Shown: positions 10,001-20,035 of the stretch, piece after piece
How positions within the stretch are numbered: position 1 is the first letter of the stretch
Layout of the letters: each line of letters starts with the position of its first letter
From: Megaleporinus macrocephalus
Taxonomy: Eukaryota > Chordata > Actinopteri > Characiformes > Anostomidae
Direction of reading: 5' to 3'
Length of the DNA: 64,000 bases
Assembly: GCA_021613375.1 (NCBI GenBank)
Contig: CM038727.1
Location: 1,579,832 to 1,643,831, forward strand
Made by a program: the position numbers and the translations under genes
The notes under the pieces: generated by a model
Told to the model about the DNA's origin: nothing
Database searches by the model: none
The model's input: only the letters and a program-made list of their open reading frames with translations

Positions 10001-12184
10001 TGTGATGTTGTGTGTATAATGTGATGTTGTGTGTATATTGTGATGTGTGTATATTGTGATGTTGTGTGTATATTGTGATGTGTGTATATTGTGATGTTGT
10101 GTGTATATTGTGATGATGTGTGTATATTGTGATGATGTGTGTATAATGTGATGTTGTGTGTATATTGTGATGTTGTGTGTACTTTGTGATGTTGTGTGTA
10201 TATTGTGTGTAGCTCTGTGAGGCCTGTAGGATGACGTTCTATTAGTTATTTTGAGGAACAATGATTAACAGTGAGTTACACTGCAGACGCTCCTTCAGTT
10301 CAAACACACACAGAGCAGTAGAACGTTAGAAGAACGTTGTAAGTATGTTTGGGCCGCTGTGCTGCGCGTGTGGTTTAAACGACTCTCTCTTCTCTTTCTC
10401 TTTTCAGATCAACTTCATTCTGTTCATCAGCATCATTCGGATTCTGGTGCAGAAGCTCAGGTGTCCGGACGTGGGAGGGAATGACCAGTCTCAGTACAGG
10501 TAACGCACGCTCCTTCTTTCTCTCTGTCGTCCACGCAGATCCGTACAGACGCGCGCTCGGCCGCCGCCCCCGCCGTGTCTGCTCTCCTGCTCTCGCGCTA
10601 ACGGCGTTCCTGTCGCGCTCCGACAGGTGAACGGAAGATTACTGTGTTTCATCAGACTTTTCCATTTCCGCTGCCGAGTCACTGACCGCGCCTGAATCTC
10701 TGACCACTTAAATATTTATTTGTGTGTTCGCGGCTCTCTGAGCAATCGGCCGGACGGCCACTAACGCACGAGGAGCCTTCCTGGCTTTCCCATTTTCTCC
10801 TCCGGAATTCTGTGTCTCGCGTTGTAAGTGCAAAGCTGTGAGCACTTCAGTGAAACACTGCCCTGTAATCAAGCTGGTGTTCTGTTGGTCAGCACAGAGG
10901 AGGAGGTGAAGACTACACTCCCCAGCCCCCCAGCTCTGACTTAGCCCCCCACACCCCCCAGGCTTCCTACTGAATTCCTGTTTGTGTGTGTCCAGGCGGC
11001 TGGCGAAGTCCACGCTGCTGCTGATCCCGCTGTTCGGGGTGAACTACATCGTGTTTGTTTATATGAAGGAGGGCAGCGAAGGAGACACATTCGAGGGCTA
11101 CAAGATATTCTTTGATCTCGGACTCGGCTCCTTCCAGGTACGCTGACTGACCGCGGCGCTCAGAATTGCTGGGTACGGCGTTCATGGCGTGTCCTGAATT
11201 TCTCCTTGCTCTTTCCACAGGGATTGGTCGTGGCCATTTTATACTGCTTCCTGAACAGTGAGGTGAGTCTCGCTTACTGGACAAGCTCTGAGGAGCAGAA
11301 GTAAAGCTCATGCTAGACTTTTTAATCAAAATTGATTTATTTATTCTTATTTTTGCCCCTTTTACGTCTAAACTTGCAGCCCAGCCCCTCCGTCCGAACA
11401 GTGGATATAAACAGAATGTGATGATGTGCAACTCATTTAAACCCATATATAATAGAAAACAGTACAAAGATATCAGATCACACGTTGAACTGATGCTTGT
11501 ATTGAATGATTGAGATAAATACAGAGTCAAGTTCACAGCAGCTGTTGTTGGGAAGCTGCTTTACAGAAACTCTTAGTTAATTCTGTTGTGAAATCAGAGA
11601 AACGAAAACGTCTGTGATTGATTTAGTAAGTAAGCAGGATCTACGGTAGGGTCAGTATCATAAAGCACTGGAGCTCCATGGTGGGTAAACTGGTCCAGAA
11701 TACAGGCAAACAAGGGAACCTGGTCAAAGCAGATGAACCAACAGCATCAGACCGCACAGGATGGGCAGTTGTTCAGTATCAGACCACACAGGATGGACAG
11801 TTGTTCAGTATCAGTATTCTGTGTTACTTTCTTTGATTTTCTGCATGTAAATAAACAATATTTCCTATATGGAACGTAAACATGGCAAATGCATTTTCCT
11901 GGAAGTTTTACTGAATAGTTTCTGTTTATTTGCTGAACTTTGATGAAACTGTCAGTGTGTGAACGTTCCAGGACGTTGGCGACGCTCAGCAGTGTGAACG
12001 TGTGTTGCAGGTCCAGACGGAGCTGAAGAGGAAGTGGCGGAGCGTCTGCCTGAAGCGCTACATCGGCCGAGACTACCGACTGCACAGCTCGTCCATCTCT
12101 AGAAACGGCGCAGACAACCTGGCCCAGTTCCATCGCAACTCCCGAGCCCAGTCCTTCCTCCAGACGGAGACCACCGTAGTGTGA
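1018..12184 (+). CDS. vipr2: vasoactive intestinal peptide receptor 2 (VPAC2), 3' six coding exons, partial
   Basis: Class B1 G-protein-coupled receptor for VIP and PACAP, a plasma-membrane receptor coupling mainly to Gs. Coding exons are 1018-1078, 1239-1308, 10408-10499, 10996-11137, 11221-11262 and 12011-12184; all have AG/GT borders, phases agree, and they give 192 full codons plus a TGA stop. The order is second half of TM4, extracellular loop 2 with the conserved Cys-Trp pair, TM5, loop 3, TM6 ([14 protein letters not shown]), TM7 ([14 protein letters not shown]) and the tail. [13 protein letters not shown] in loop 3 and [13 protein letters not shown] at the C terminus match VPAC2 rather than VPAC1 or PAC1. 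The last three residues, TVV, fit a class I PDZ ligand. The ligand-binding ectodomain, TM1-3 and promoter lie upstream of the window. Mammalian VPAC2 is about 438 residues, so roughly 44% is present. No frameshift or stop interrupts it, so it is probably functional. Confidence 0.93.
1239..1308 (+). CDS. vipr2: vipr2 exon: extracellular loop 2 and start of TM5
   Basis: 70 bases between a TCTAACAG acceptor and a GTAAGC donor. It reads [19 protein letters not shown] and on to SVV. The Cys is the loop-2 partner of the conserved disulfide to TM3 in class B receptors. Confidence 0.92.
1440..1680. repeat. dispersed repeat fragment (shared with 44.1-44.7 and 48.9-49.1 kb)
   Basis: The segment CAACCACCTGGAAGACC followed by a run about 'GACCCACCA..CACTGTCC' recurs at 44400-44460, and related text occurs at 44150-44210 and 48900-49060. 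Family unknown. Confidence 0.55.
1681..2540 (+). repeat. 20-bp minisatellite (GGTGGTGTAGTGGTTAGTAC), about 43 units
   Basis: Near-perfect tandem 20-mers with a few 19-mers lacking a G. Variation is mostly C/T at two positions. The unit matches the tRNA-like head (A-box region) of a SINE and is the reverse complement of the array at 40625-42400. Confidence 0.95.
2990..3540 (+). mobile_element. foldback-type element, left arm fragment with 45-bp tandem repeats
   Basis: About seven 45-bp units (TCACTGTCCACTGTATCAGC core) at 3011-3330 run into the linker ACAGACTGTAGTTCATCTG and the family's central sequence (GTGAGTGGATCAGACAC). The same order is seen at 49134-49700. There is no right arm here. 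Confidence 0.7.
4447..4955 (-). mobile_element. Tc1/mariner-type non-autonomous remnant, copy 1
   Basis: Starts with the terminal repeat TACACAGCAGAGTCACATTA, shared with 43495 and 52302. The minus strand retains a decayed transposase C-terminus ([20 protein letters not shown]). The right end is diverged or truncated relative to the complete copy at 43495-43974. Confidence 0.7.
5067..5210 (-). mobile_element. SINE-like tail fragment (tRNA-derived family)
   Basis: Reads CCATCCATTATCT... CGGGGTCACGGGGG, then CACACCTACGGGCAGTTTAG. From memory this is the reverse complement of the 3' part of a widespread vertebrate tRNA-derived repeat. The middle and head of the same family are at 51395-51620 and 40575-42411. 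Confidence 0.5.
5258..5660. mobile_element. small foldback-type element with one 45-bp unit
   Basis: Left end near 5260 (CTCAGCTCTGCTGTGACACT) and right end near 5575-5604 (TCAGTGTCACTGCAGTGCTG) form an inverted repeat. After the right end comes a single 45-mer-type unit (TGGTCAGTGGAGCTGATACA) at about 5627-5660. It is a short relative of 49134-51290. Confidence 0.65.
5661..6257. other. intronic sequence without recognised feature
   Basis: No gene or repeat array is seen. It contains a short CA run near 6195 and ends where the 67-bp array begins. Confidence 0.5.
6258..7322 (+). repeat. 67-bp satellite, about 16 units
   Basis: Unit contains GGTGAATGGAACCAGACGTC, CACCTCTAAAAGCTGTTC and TAGATACAGTCAGATCTG. 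Units alternate between variants (AAAAACTG/AAAAGCTG, CAGATCTG/GAGATCTG), suggesting block-wise amplification. A single-copy relative of the core lies at about 20887-20925. Confidence 0.95.
7597..8156 (-). repeat. 15/18-bp minisatellite (GTTTACAGTGGTGGTGAT family)
   Basis: On the plus strand, CACCACTGTAAACAT units of 15, 12 and 18 bp. All frames stay open because the units are multiples of three. The left edge (GGTTCCACCACTGTAAAC) retains the TGGAACC of the 67-bp satellite core. Confidence 0.95.
8157..8736. other. intronic sequence, nothing recognised
   Basis: No gene, terminal repeat or array could be identified in this stretch of the vipr2 intron. Confidence 0.5.
8737..9190 (+). repeat. 24-bp minisatellite (AACCCAACTGGG core)
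   Basis: About 19 units alternating AACTGGGGTCCAAAG and AACTGGGACCCAAAG. The period of 24 keeps frames open on both strands; no coding value is inferred. Confidence 0.95.
9381..10207 (+). repeat. 19-/14-bp minisatellite (TGTGATGTTGTGTGTATAT)
   Basis: Mixed 19-, 14- and 17-bp units of TATTGTGATG(TTG)TGTGTA, with an apparent higher-order block in which the GATGATG and TATAATG variants recur. It ends 200 bp before the TM5 exon of vipr2. Confidence 0.93.
10408..10499 (+). CDS. vipr2: vipr2 exon: TM5 end and intracellular loop 3
   Basis: 92 bases after a pyrimidine-rich acceptor (TCTTTTCAG) and before GTAACG. It reads [17 protein letters not shown] then [13 protein letters not shown]. The second segment is diagnostic for VPAC2. 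Confidence 0.94.
10996..11137 (+). CDS. vipr2: vipr2 exon: TM6 and extracellular loop 3
   Basis: 142 bases between GTGTCCAG and GTACGC. It encodes [20 protein letters not shown], then a charged loop 3 ([13 protein letters not shown]), then the start of TM7 ([10 protein letters not shown]). From memory the loop is about four residues longer than in mammalian VPAC2. Confidence 0.92.
11221..11262 (+). CDS. vipr2: vipr2 exon: TM7, 42-bp micro-exon
   Basis: Exactly 42 bases ([14 protein letters not shown]) with a TTTCCACAG acceptor and GTGAGT donor. A 42-base TM7 exon is a hallmark of class B1 receptor genes. Confidence 0.93.
12011..12184 (+). CDS. vipr2: vipr2 last coding exon: helix 8 and C-terminal tail
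   Basis: Starts after TGTGTTGCAG and ends at TGA 12182-12184. It encodes [11 protein letters not shown], a Ser-rich region (SSSISRNG) and [13 protein letters not shown]. The Ser/Thr cluster and terminal TVV suit arrestin and PDZ contacts; this is inferred from the family. Confidence 0.94.
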   Translation, partial: VQTELKRKWRSVCLKRYIGRDYRLHSSSISRNGADNLAQFHRNSRAQSFLQTETTVV

Positions 12185-13787
12185 GCCTGCTCTCGCTCTG
12201 GAGCAGCTGTACAGGAAATACCACATACCGGGACCACTGCGCTGCCCCTCTTATGAGCTTCGCCAATGCTCGCTGACCTTCTTGCTTTCTTGCTGTACGC
12301 TGAAGAGGCTGGGACTTGGGTACCCACCCTTTGCCCAACAGGGTGGGAGTAATGATGCCAAATGCTCTGGTGGGCATGTTTTTATACCAAATCTGATCTG
12401 CTGGACCAACGGGTCATACTTTGTGAGTGTGGAAGCTTTGGTGGGCGTAGGAGGAGAAGATTCGCTCAGCTGTGATGCATCACGCGAGCAGTTTTACGTT
12501 CCCTCTGTTCGCAGATCAGTTTTTTCAGCTCTTTCGACTTGTTTGTTCCCCCACGTGTAAACACAGAGGGGCGCAAATGTTTCATTTCCAAACATTTCTT
12601 TATTAGCCCAGCGCTCGTTTTACACCAGGCCCGGCTGCGAGCCTTCCAGTGCTTATGACCTTGTAAATATTTCTCAACTCCTAGCTGCTTTTATGGATGG
12701 TCAGAGCGTCAGACACAAAACAGAGGCTCGACTCCAGCCTGGTGGAAGCATCCATTTTCCAGGCTTTGTGGAGAACCAGCATCGGGCTGGTGCTGCGAAG
12801 CCCTGGAACGTCTGCAGCGATGCTTCAGGGCTAAAGACAGAGCGCAAGCTGGAGTTCTCCAACATGGAGAACTCGTGAGGAACCCATTATGGCTGGAGGG
12901 CTCTGTCACAGACGAGGCCTTATGTTCCAAAGGATGATTCCACTGGAGTAGAGACGTGGAAGAAGCAAGAAACCAAAGAGCCAAACCTTCGTATCATCTC
13001 TGTCCAAAGGAAAACAAGTATTTCTGAAATAGTAACTTTACACGAGAGGACAAAAACTGTCTGTACTTTCAATGTTAGTCAATGGAACCAGAAATCTTTC
13101 CAAGATATTTTTGAGCATTTCTATTGGTCCATCCATCACAATATTTTCTCACCATGGAAACGACAGCTGCCGTGTTCAAATGATAAATGATAAAAATACA
13201 TGTTTTTTTGGACAGAGATGAAATGGAACCGAATCCTACTGATGAAGAAAGACTGGAGGGACAATATGAGTGTTAATACATTAACAGCTGGTTTCCAGTA
13301 CATGGGTTAAGTCTAGGCTTGGACTAAATTGCAATGCCAGTGGTTTAGACGTGCTGGTAGTCACACAGTAACAGTTCAGATATCAGTCGCACAAAAAAGT
13401 GAACACAATTTCATATTTTTCACAATATAATATACACACTACTGTGCAGAAGTCTGATCTTATAGTGTAAAAGTCTGTATCTGATCAATAAGTGTGTGTT
13501 AACCAGTAAGAACAGCAGATCTGATTAGAACAGATCACCAGTACATGACTATGATGCTACTGCACCACTGCAAGTGCTTCTTAGTCCAGGCTGAGCTGCC
13601 AATCGAATCCAAAGCGATGCTGTTCATCAAGCACATGTGTAACTGATGTTTAACTTTATAACCTTATTCTTAATCTATGACGACCACATGAATTCTGTTT
13701 ATGTAGAATTAAATGGTTAAGATGTAAACGGGGTCATTCAGAGTGGTTTGGTGCTCCGCTCTAGGGAAACTAGGGAAACTGGCCAAA
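12185..13787 (+). other. vipr2 3' flank, probably 3' UTR in its first part
   Basis: No open frame or gene is supported here. The first part probably belongs to the vipr2 3' UTR, but I cannot place the poly(A) site. A dispersed repeat lies at 13040-13215. A stretch at about 13480-13550 matches, in reverse complement, the flank of the 51-bp-array repeat near 39450-39510. Confidence 0.5.
13040..13215. repeat. dispersed repeat, pair member A
   Basis: Shares GAGCATTTCTATTGGTCCAT and the flanking 'CAATGGAACCAGAAATCT' and 'GACAGCTGCCGTGTT' motifs, in the same order, with 23285-23420. Family not recognised. Confidence 0.6.
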
Positions 13788-13921
13788 CACTGGTAAACAC
13801 CATCACCACCACTTTAAACACCATCACCACCACTGTATACAACATCACCACCCCTGTAAACACCATCACCACCCCTGTAAACACCATCACCACCACTGTA
13901 AACACCATCACCACTGTAAAG
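13788..13921 (-). repeat. 18-bp minisatellite, small cluster of the GTTTACAGTGGTGGTGAT family
   Basis: About seven units of GTAAACACCATCACCACC. It is the same unit as 7597-8156 and, in reverse orientation, 20036-20497. Confidence 0.9.
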
Positions 13922-15210
13922 ACATCTCTACAGTCCACTCATCAATTCTTTTGTAAAAGCCAAACTGACGTCTGATAGAAGTTATAGGGTTTGCTATAAA
14001 TCTACATCTTCCTTTTCTATGCTGCTCAGCTAAGCTTGCCTTAACTAGATGTCTTCACCAGCCCTTGTCTGGCTGACAAGCCTGACAGCTAGAACATAAA
14101 GATACGGCTTCATAGCAAGAAACACCATATAAAACCCCGTAGTCTATCAAGAAGTTCCACAAAGGACCAGTTTGGCTTCTACTAGCGGTGCTAACGTTAG
14201 CCAGTTTATCTAGCTAGGCTAGCTTTAGAGTCCAGTGGCACCAAACTTGGTGTAAGAATTATAATCACCGAATCAACTGCAGCTGTTTCCTCTTCTCCCT
14301 CTCATCACAAGGAAAGTTCTAGAATCAGAACTGAGCAGTTTCTTGGACTCTAAGAGAACCTCAGCCAGCACGGTACCTCGACCTGGACGTGATGGTCAAG
14401 ACCTCACATAGTAACAAGCGGTTAAGCTGCATCTGACCACTCTGAATGATATGGTTGATTGATGATTGATTGAATGACTGATTTATGCTGAAATTTGGGG
14501 GAAAGAATAAGTAAAAATAAGTAAAATTCTTCTTCAAGGTCCTCAAGAATTCCAACATTCATACTGAAAGTCCAAGCTTCTCAATAAATTCCTTACTGAA
14601 CATCTGCAGACCGTCCCCTGGAGTCCATCCAGATGAAGTGGGCTGCAGTCTAGAGCAGCCAGGAGATGCTAAGATCTTGGCAGGTGAAGCGAAAGTAGGA
14701 CCAAATAGTGAACGTTAGTCAGACGTGTTGCACAATCACGTTGTCCGTGTCTCCGGAAGCGCTGTCCTGGGAATGTTGGCTGGGATCTGACCCTGTTGCT
14801 TATGTCTAATCCACAGCTTGTGAATGTACTTCATGTCTACGATGCCATAGCGTGCAGATCTGTTTCGAGAGGCTCCCCTGGTGCCGGAGGAGAGCCCGGT
14901 CTCTAAAGTGCTTTTACACGTCCAAGGTATTGTACAGAGTTAGCGACGAGTGTCCGGTGCCGGACGCAGAGGGAGCTGATGTCTCTTGCCAAACGTTTCG
15001 ATGTATCTTATACGATCATATCTTCTTGTTTTGTGCTTTAATGAAACATTTTCTGACTTTTATTTGTTTTCAGTCGTTAGAGACAGTGTTGTTACGCAAC
15101 CGCCGGTTACCACAGCCAGGAACATCAGCACGGTTCTCTGAGTCGGCCTTATACAAGGCCATCAGTGCCTGAACATGGTTAACCCTCAAAGTCCAGTTAG
15201 TTTGACTAGT
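13922..15210. other. intergenic, nothing recognised
   Basis: No open frame with family resemblance and no terminal repeats were seen. Confidence 0.4.
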
Positions 15211-15740
15211 GTGACCACTAGGGGTGTGCTATATCGTATCAAACACAATAATATCTCCAACATTTTTGAATATGGTGAACGATATTATACCCTGAAATAT
15301 TATCCATATCACCCATCACTAATTATCACACCAGGTACTACTTTTACTGTTTTTAGTAAAAGAAAAATCCAAACTTTCTCATTTCTCATCATATATCTAC
15401 TAGAGACAGATTTTATCTCCAGTATCATTCACTTTACTTCAGTCCTGGATATATGGAGATATTTGGAGTGCATTATTTAGTATCGTGACATTCTGGATCA
15501 TTAACTTCTGTTACAATCTGATGAAAATTCTTGTATTTTTTAATATCTCAGTTAGGGGTGTGCCATATCATATTATATGCAATAATAAAATTTAATTTTC
15601 CTTTAGTTGCAGTAGTGTATTCTTGAAATATTTTTTTAATTCAATGTTTTGTCATATCGCCAAGAGTATCGTTATCACAAAAATACCAAGAAATATCGTG
15701 ATATTATTGTAGGGCCATATCGCCCACCCCTAGTGATCAC
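15211..15740. mobile_element. hAT-like non-autonomous element with 8-bp target duplication
   Basis: Element 15219-15732 starts TAGGGGTGTGCTATATC and ends GATATGG-type (CCATATCGCCCACCCCTA). It is flanked by GTGACCAC (15211-15218) and GTGATCAC (15733-15740), an 8-bp duplication with one mismatch. A second TAGGGGTGTGCCATATC start at about 15554 suggests a nested or duplicated copy. No transposase. Confidence 0.75.
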
Positions 15741-16224
15741 TCAGTTGGACTCAGTTCTCATCTAGTGTGGTCACTAACGCAGCCCGAGCTCAGAACAAGA
15801 ACCTGTAACTGCTGCGTCTGTCCCGTTAAACCAACCCGGCAGCAGAGGGTCACTCTGGTCCACTGTGTGAGAAGATCCTGCTGCACTGTTTAAGGTGGAA
15901 CGAGAGAATTCCAACAAGAGGCTGGAGAACAGGAAGCACGGCTTCAGCCTGGTGTGAGGTCAGAGCTGATCAGAGCTGAGGAGAGTTCAGAGGTTGTGTG
16001 TGTGAAGAAGCAGAGCAGTGATACTCCGAGTGATATCAGCTCCGTCAGTGAGCAGGTTTACAGTAGCTCCTCTGTGCATCGCTACGATACAGCTCTCATA
16101 TACACACCTGCTCTGCAGACCTTCCTTCTGATTCGCTCAGTGTGAATAAAGCTCCGCCCACACAGAGAACACCAGGTGTAGGTCATTACTTCATGCAAAG
16201 TTAAGTTTAGAATTATTTTGTCAC

Positions 16225-16400
16225 TTGTGATTTCACACAGCGAAATTTGATCTCTCCATTTAACCCATCCACACATGTACACACACTAGGGAAGAGTTGG
16301 GGGTTAGGTTCCTTGGGGGTGAGTTGGGGGTCAAGGGCAGTTCAGTCGTGTCCTACTGGTTCGCACAGTCAGTACAGTGCAGGAGTCAGAGACCTCTTCT
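16225..16400 (-). mobile_element. SINE fragment, minus orientation
   Basis: CCATTTAACCCATCCACAC and AAGAGTTGGGGGTTAGG are the reverse complement of the tail and middle of a fish SINE family known from memory. A plus-strand relative is at 52680-52860. Confidence 0.45.
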
Positions 16401-16659
16401 ATACTCACTTCACCTGCAGGCTGAACCACGCTGGTAATGGTTTTTCAGTGTCTGTAAACAAATCAGAGAACATGCTGAACAGGAAGTTACACTCAACAGC
16501 TCATTAACGCTGCACGTTACAAGCCAGCACTCCTCCATTTTTCATTTATTCATCCCTCGTTCCTCCCCTAGAGCCCCATTCATTTCCACCATACCTAGCA
16601 GCGGCTTGTCAACCAGTAGAGGAACTACTCTGCACTGTGGAGACCTCCTAGGCATATGT

Positions 16660-17342
16660 CAGCAACACCCTAGCAAGTGCCTATCAACACACTAGCAACA
16701 AGCTGGGTAACCCTAGCAACCACATAGAAACAGCCTAGCAACTGCCCAGTAACACCCTAGCAATCAGCTGGGACATCTTAGCAAGTGCCTAGCAACACCC
16801 TAGCAACAAGCTGGGTAACCCTAGCAACCACATAGAAACAGCCTAGCAACTGCCTAGCAACACCCTAGCAACCTGGTGGGACACCCTAGCAAGTGCCTAG
16901 CAACGAGCTGGGTATCCCTAGCAACCACATAGAAACAGCCTAGCAACTGCCCAGTAACACCCCAGCAATCAGCTGGGACATCCTAGCAAGGGCCTAGTAA
17001 CCAGCTGGGACACCTTGCTGGTTAACTTTGACCATTTGGCATTTTATATTGTATTCTAGCAACCTGGAATACAAAATCAGCTGCCTAGCAACACCTTAGC
17101 AACTAGCTGGGATCCCCTAGAAACCCTATAGCAACACCCTAGCAACTGTCAAGTAACACCCTAGCAACCAGCTGGGATACATAGGCAACCACCAAGCAGC
17201 ACCATAGCAACAACTTGGAATACCAAATCAACTGTTTAGCAACACCCTAGCAACCAGCTGGGGTACCTTAATAACCACCAAGCAGCACCATAGTAACGAC
17301 ATGGAATAATAAAATCAACTACCTAGCAACACCTTAGCAACA
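16660..17342 (+). repeat. CCTAGCAAC-based minisatellite
   Basis: Irregular tandem blocks built from CCCTAGCAACCAGCTGGGA, CCTAGCAACTGCC and related 12-38 bp variants, increasingly diverged toward the right end. Confidence 0.85.
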
Positions 17343-18451
17343 GATAACAAATAGTTTTAATATAATGTCTGTTTTTTCCTCCGTTCATCCATTTATTACT
17401 TTCCTTCAGATACAAACACTCAAACAGCAAATATCAGCGTTCCTCCTCCCCAGTAACCCCCGCCCCCCAGTCATGACCCTCCAAACCGCCAAGTTACTAA
17501 ATGAACCAACTGTTCATGGGAGCATGGGGACTTTTGTTGGTCTTCCAGGTGGTTGTTAGGGGGTCTATTTTTTTAAGAGTGGGTCAGTGGGTGGAGTTTC
17601 TCGCAGGTTCCTCTGTGCTGCTCAGTAAGACCTTCTCTAACGTCCACCTCGTCCAGTCACCTGTTCTGTGAGACTGTGATGCTGTAGTTTTAAATATGCT
17701 ACAAGTCTTCACTGCTATTAAAGGAGAGATGCTTCTTGGTTCCGAGCCGGGCTCAGAGCAGTGTTCTGGTGTTCTGGTCTGTGGTAATCAGCGGTATGGT
17801 TCAGGTGCAGCAGACGGAGACGAGGATGTGAAATTCTGGAATGTTCCTTTAAGACGAGTCAAGCCTGTAACCTGTCTGTACATGTGCAACCTTAACGGCC
17901 AGATAACCATCGATTCAGGTCACATGGACTGAAAGGACTGACGTACGAGTCGCTCTGGTGGGTTCTGACCCGGAGATGCAGCGCAGGGAGAGTGAATCGG
18001 ATCACTTTCCGGCGAACTTAGAAGAGTGAGCAGGCCTCAGGCTCGCACGCATCCTCTGATCTAAGGCGACAGAGTGTCCAGCGGCAGGAACACACTCAGC
18101 TTCATTAACGGGGGCGGCGCGGCGGCCAGTACTCAGATTTGGAAGAGAAGGATCCGTGTTTATGTGAATGGAATGTGGGAGAGGTTCCGCTGACCCAGAG
18201 CTCGCTCGCCTGTTACTGTCTGTTACACTCAGACGTCCGAGTCCGAGTCACAGGGCTGTACTATAAATGCATTTTATGGAATTTAAATTTTATGGAATGA
18301 TTTGTTTTAAATGTGTACGTTATATAGAAATACTTCATTAAACGTGGAATTTTCACACAAGTTTGTGTCCGGAGTGTGGAGTTTGTGTTTTTTCCTGTTT
18401 TATGGCTTATACATAAATTTATATTTATATGTATATAAGAGCACTTCTACA
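17343..18451. other. single-copy-looking intergenic sequence
   Basis: GC-richer between about 17700 and 18250. No exon or gene can be supported. Confidence 0.4.
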
Positions 18452-18630
18452 CTTACAGACTGTAGTTCATCTGATTCTCTGTATACTTTATTACTCTGTT
18501 CTTTAATGATCAGGACCCCCACAGGACCACCACAGAGCAGATACTATTAGGGAGGTGGGTCATTCTCAGCACTGCAGTGACACTGACGTGGTGGTGGTGT
18601 GTTAGTGTGTGTTGTGCTGGTGTGAGTTAT
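18452..18630 (+). mobile_element. foldback-family fragment (linker plus inner end, no 45-mers)
   Basis: ACAGACTGTAGTTCATCTG, then ATGATCAGGACCCCCACAGG, then CAGCACTGCAGTGACACTG, in the same order as 49490-49625. The 45-bp array is missing. Confidence 0.65.
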
Positions 18631-18727
18631 ATTGATGCACCAAAAGAAAAATCTGATAATAATTGATAAATGTATATATATAATTATTATTCTGGGGGAA
18701 AATAATAAACACAAATTATACACATCA

Positions 18728-19370
18728 CTGGGGTGGTCAGTCCATTCAGTGGTGTTAAGGTTCTGGACTCTGGGGTGGTCAGTCCATTCAGTGGTGTTAA
18801 GGTTCTGGACTCTGGGGTGGTCAGTCCATTCAGTGGTGTTGAGGTTCTGGACTCTGGGGTGGTCAGTCCATTCAGTGGTGTTGAGGTTCTGGACTCTGGG
18901 GTGGTCAGTCCATTCAGTGGTGTTGAGGTTCTGGACTCTGGGGTGGTCAGTCCATTCAGTGGTGTAGAGATTCTGGACTCTGGGGTGGTCAGTCCATTCA
19001 GTGGTGTAGAGATTCTGGACTCTGGGGTGGTCAGTCCATTCAGTGGTGTAGAGATTCTGGACTCTGGGGTGGTCAGTCCATTCAGTGGTGTAGAGATTCT
19101 GGACTCTGGGGTGGTCAGTCCATTCAGTGGTGTAGAGATTCTGGACTCTGGGGTGGTCAGTCCATTCAGTGGTGTTGAGGTTCTGGACTCTGGGGTGGTC
19201 AGTCCATTCAGTGGTGTAGAGATTCTGGACTCTGGGGTGGTCAGTCCTTTCAGTGGAGTAGAGATTCTGGACTCTGGGGTGGTCAGTCCTTTCAGTGGGG
19301 TAGAGATTCTGGACTCTGGGGTGGTCAGTCCTTTCAGTGGGGTAGAGATTCTGGACTCTGGGGTGGTCTG
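18728..19370 (+). repeat. 42-bp minisatellite, about 15 units
   Basis: Unit contains GGGGTGGTCAGTCCATTCAG and TTCTGGACTCT. Variants drift along the array (GTTAAGG, GTTGAGG, GTAGAGA, then CCTTTCAG), consistent with local duplication. Confidence 0.95.
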
Positions 19371-19414
19371 TCCAGTGTTCAGCTTCTTTGTTTGATGTGT
19401 CTGTATTTCCTTTT

Positions 19415-19530
19415 CTTAGAGAGGAGCTTCTTGAACATCTACACGTCCTTTCAGACCCACAGTGTTGAGGTGTCTTCTCACAGTGGAAGGAGAACAGAAA
19501 CTCCTGTGGACGTTCTCAGATCTGAGGCTA
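19415..19530 (-). repeat. dispersed repeat fragment, inverse of 44520-44640
   Basis: GGAGCTTCTTGAACATCTAC and GAGGTGTCTTCTCACAG are reverse complements of text at 44520-44630. 49095-49135 carries part of the same unit. Family not recognised. Confidence 0.6.
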
Positions 19531-20035
19531 GTTTCTGTATTATGGAAGTGGTTTATTTGAGTTAATATCTGGATATGAAATAAAGGAAGGTAGTGTTTTG
19601 CACTAGATCTGAACTTAAAGCTCTTCTGAAGTGGATGTGGATGTTCTGGTGTGTTTAATGCCGACAGAGCCTGAGGAAGAGTGGAGCTCTGATGAATGTG
19701 GCTTAGTCTGAGCAGCCGGCGTCTCAGCTCTATCTTTAGCCGAGTATTGCGTTTCTCTCCTGCTGGTTATTAATATTATCAGTCTGACATTTTCCCTATT
19801 ACTGTCATATTTTAAATAAAGAGTAAAAGTTAGGTTCACGCCAAAAAAGGAAAGAGTTCTTCGGGGAATTCTTGCAGATTTACTCTCTGACAGCGTGAAG
19901 CGCCAGCTGACCAGCTCCCACGAGAACACGCTCAGAGAAACTGCTGCCGCCGGTCTGATCTCACACCGCAGTTCAGAAAAGGTTCAGACGTAAACAGAGA
20001 GATTCACAGAGAGTTTTACTGTGAAATGGTTCAGA

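Larger units (their letters stand above)
1309..10407 (+). other. vipr2 intron of 9.1 kb, packed with minisatellites
   Basis: The intron joins the loop-2 and TM5 exons. It contains the 20-bp array, a foldback-type left arm, a Tc1-type remnant, a complete small foldback element, and the 67-, 15/18-, 24- and 19-bp minisatellites listed separately. Outside those I see no exon. The stretch 3900-4300 is GC-richer and single-copy here, with no recognisable function. Confidence 0.85.

Noticed and set aside
9200..10261. 353-codon minus-strand frame (HNITIYTQ repeats)
   Set aside because: 19-bp minisatellite in the vipr2 intron; low complexity only.
1018..12184. Receptor could be VPAC1, PAC1 or secretin receptor
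   Set aside because: [13 protein letters not shown] and [13 protein letters not shown] fit VPAC2; the VPAC1 and PAC1 tails known to me differ.
18733..19395. 220-codon frame of VVSPFSGVEILDSG repeats
   Set aside because: 42-bp minisatellite, no signal for transcription or splicing, beside retroelement debris.
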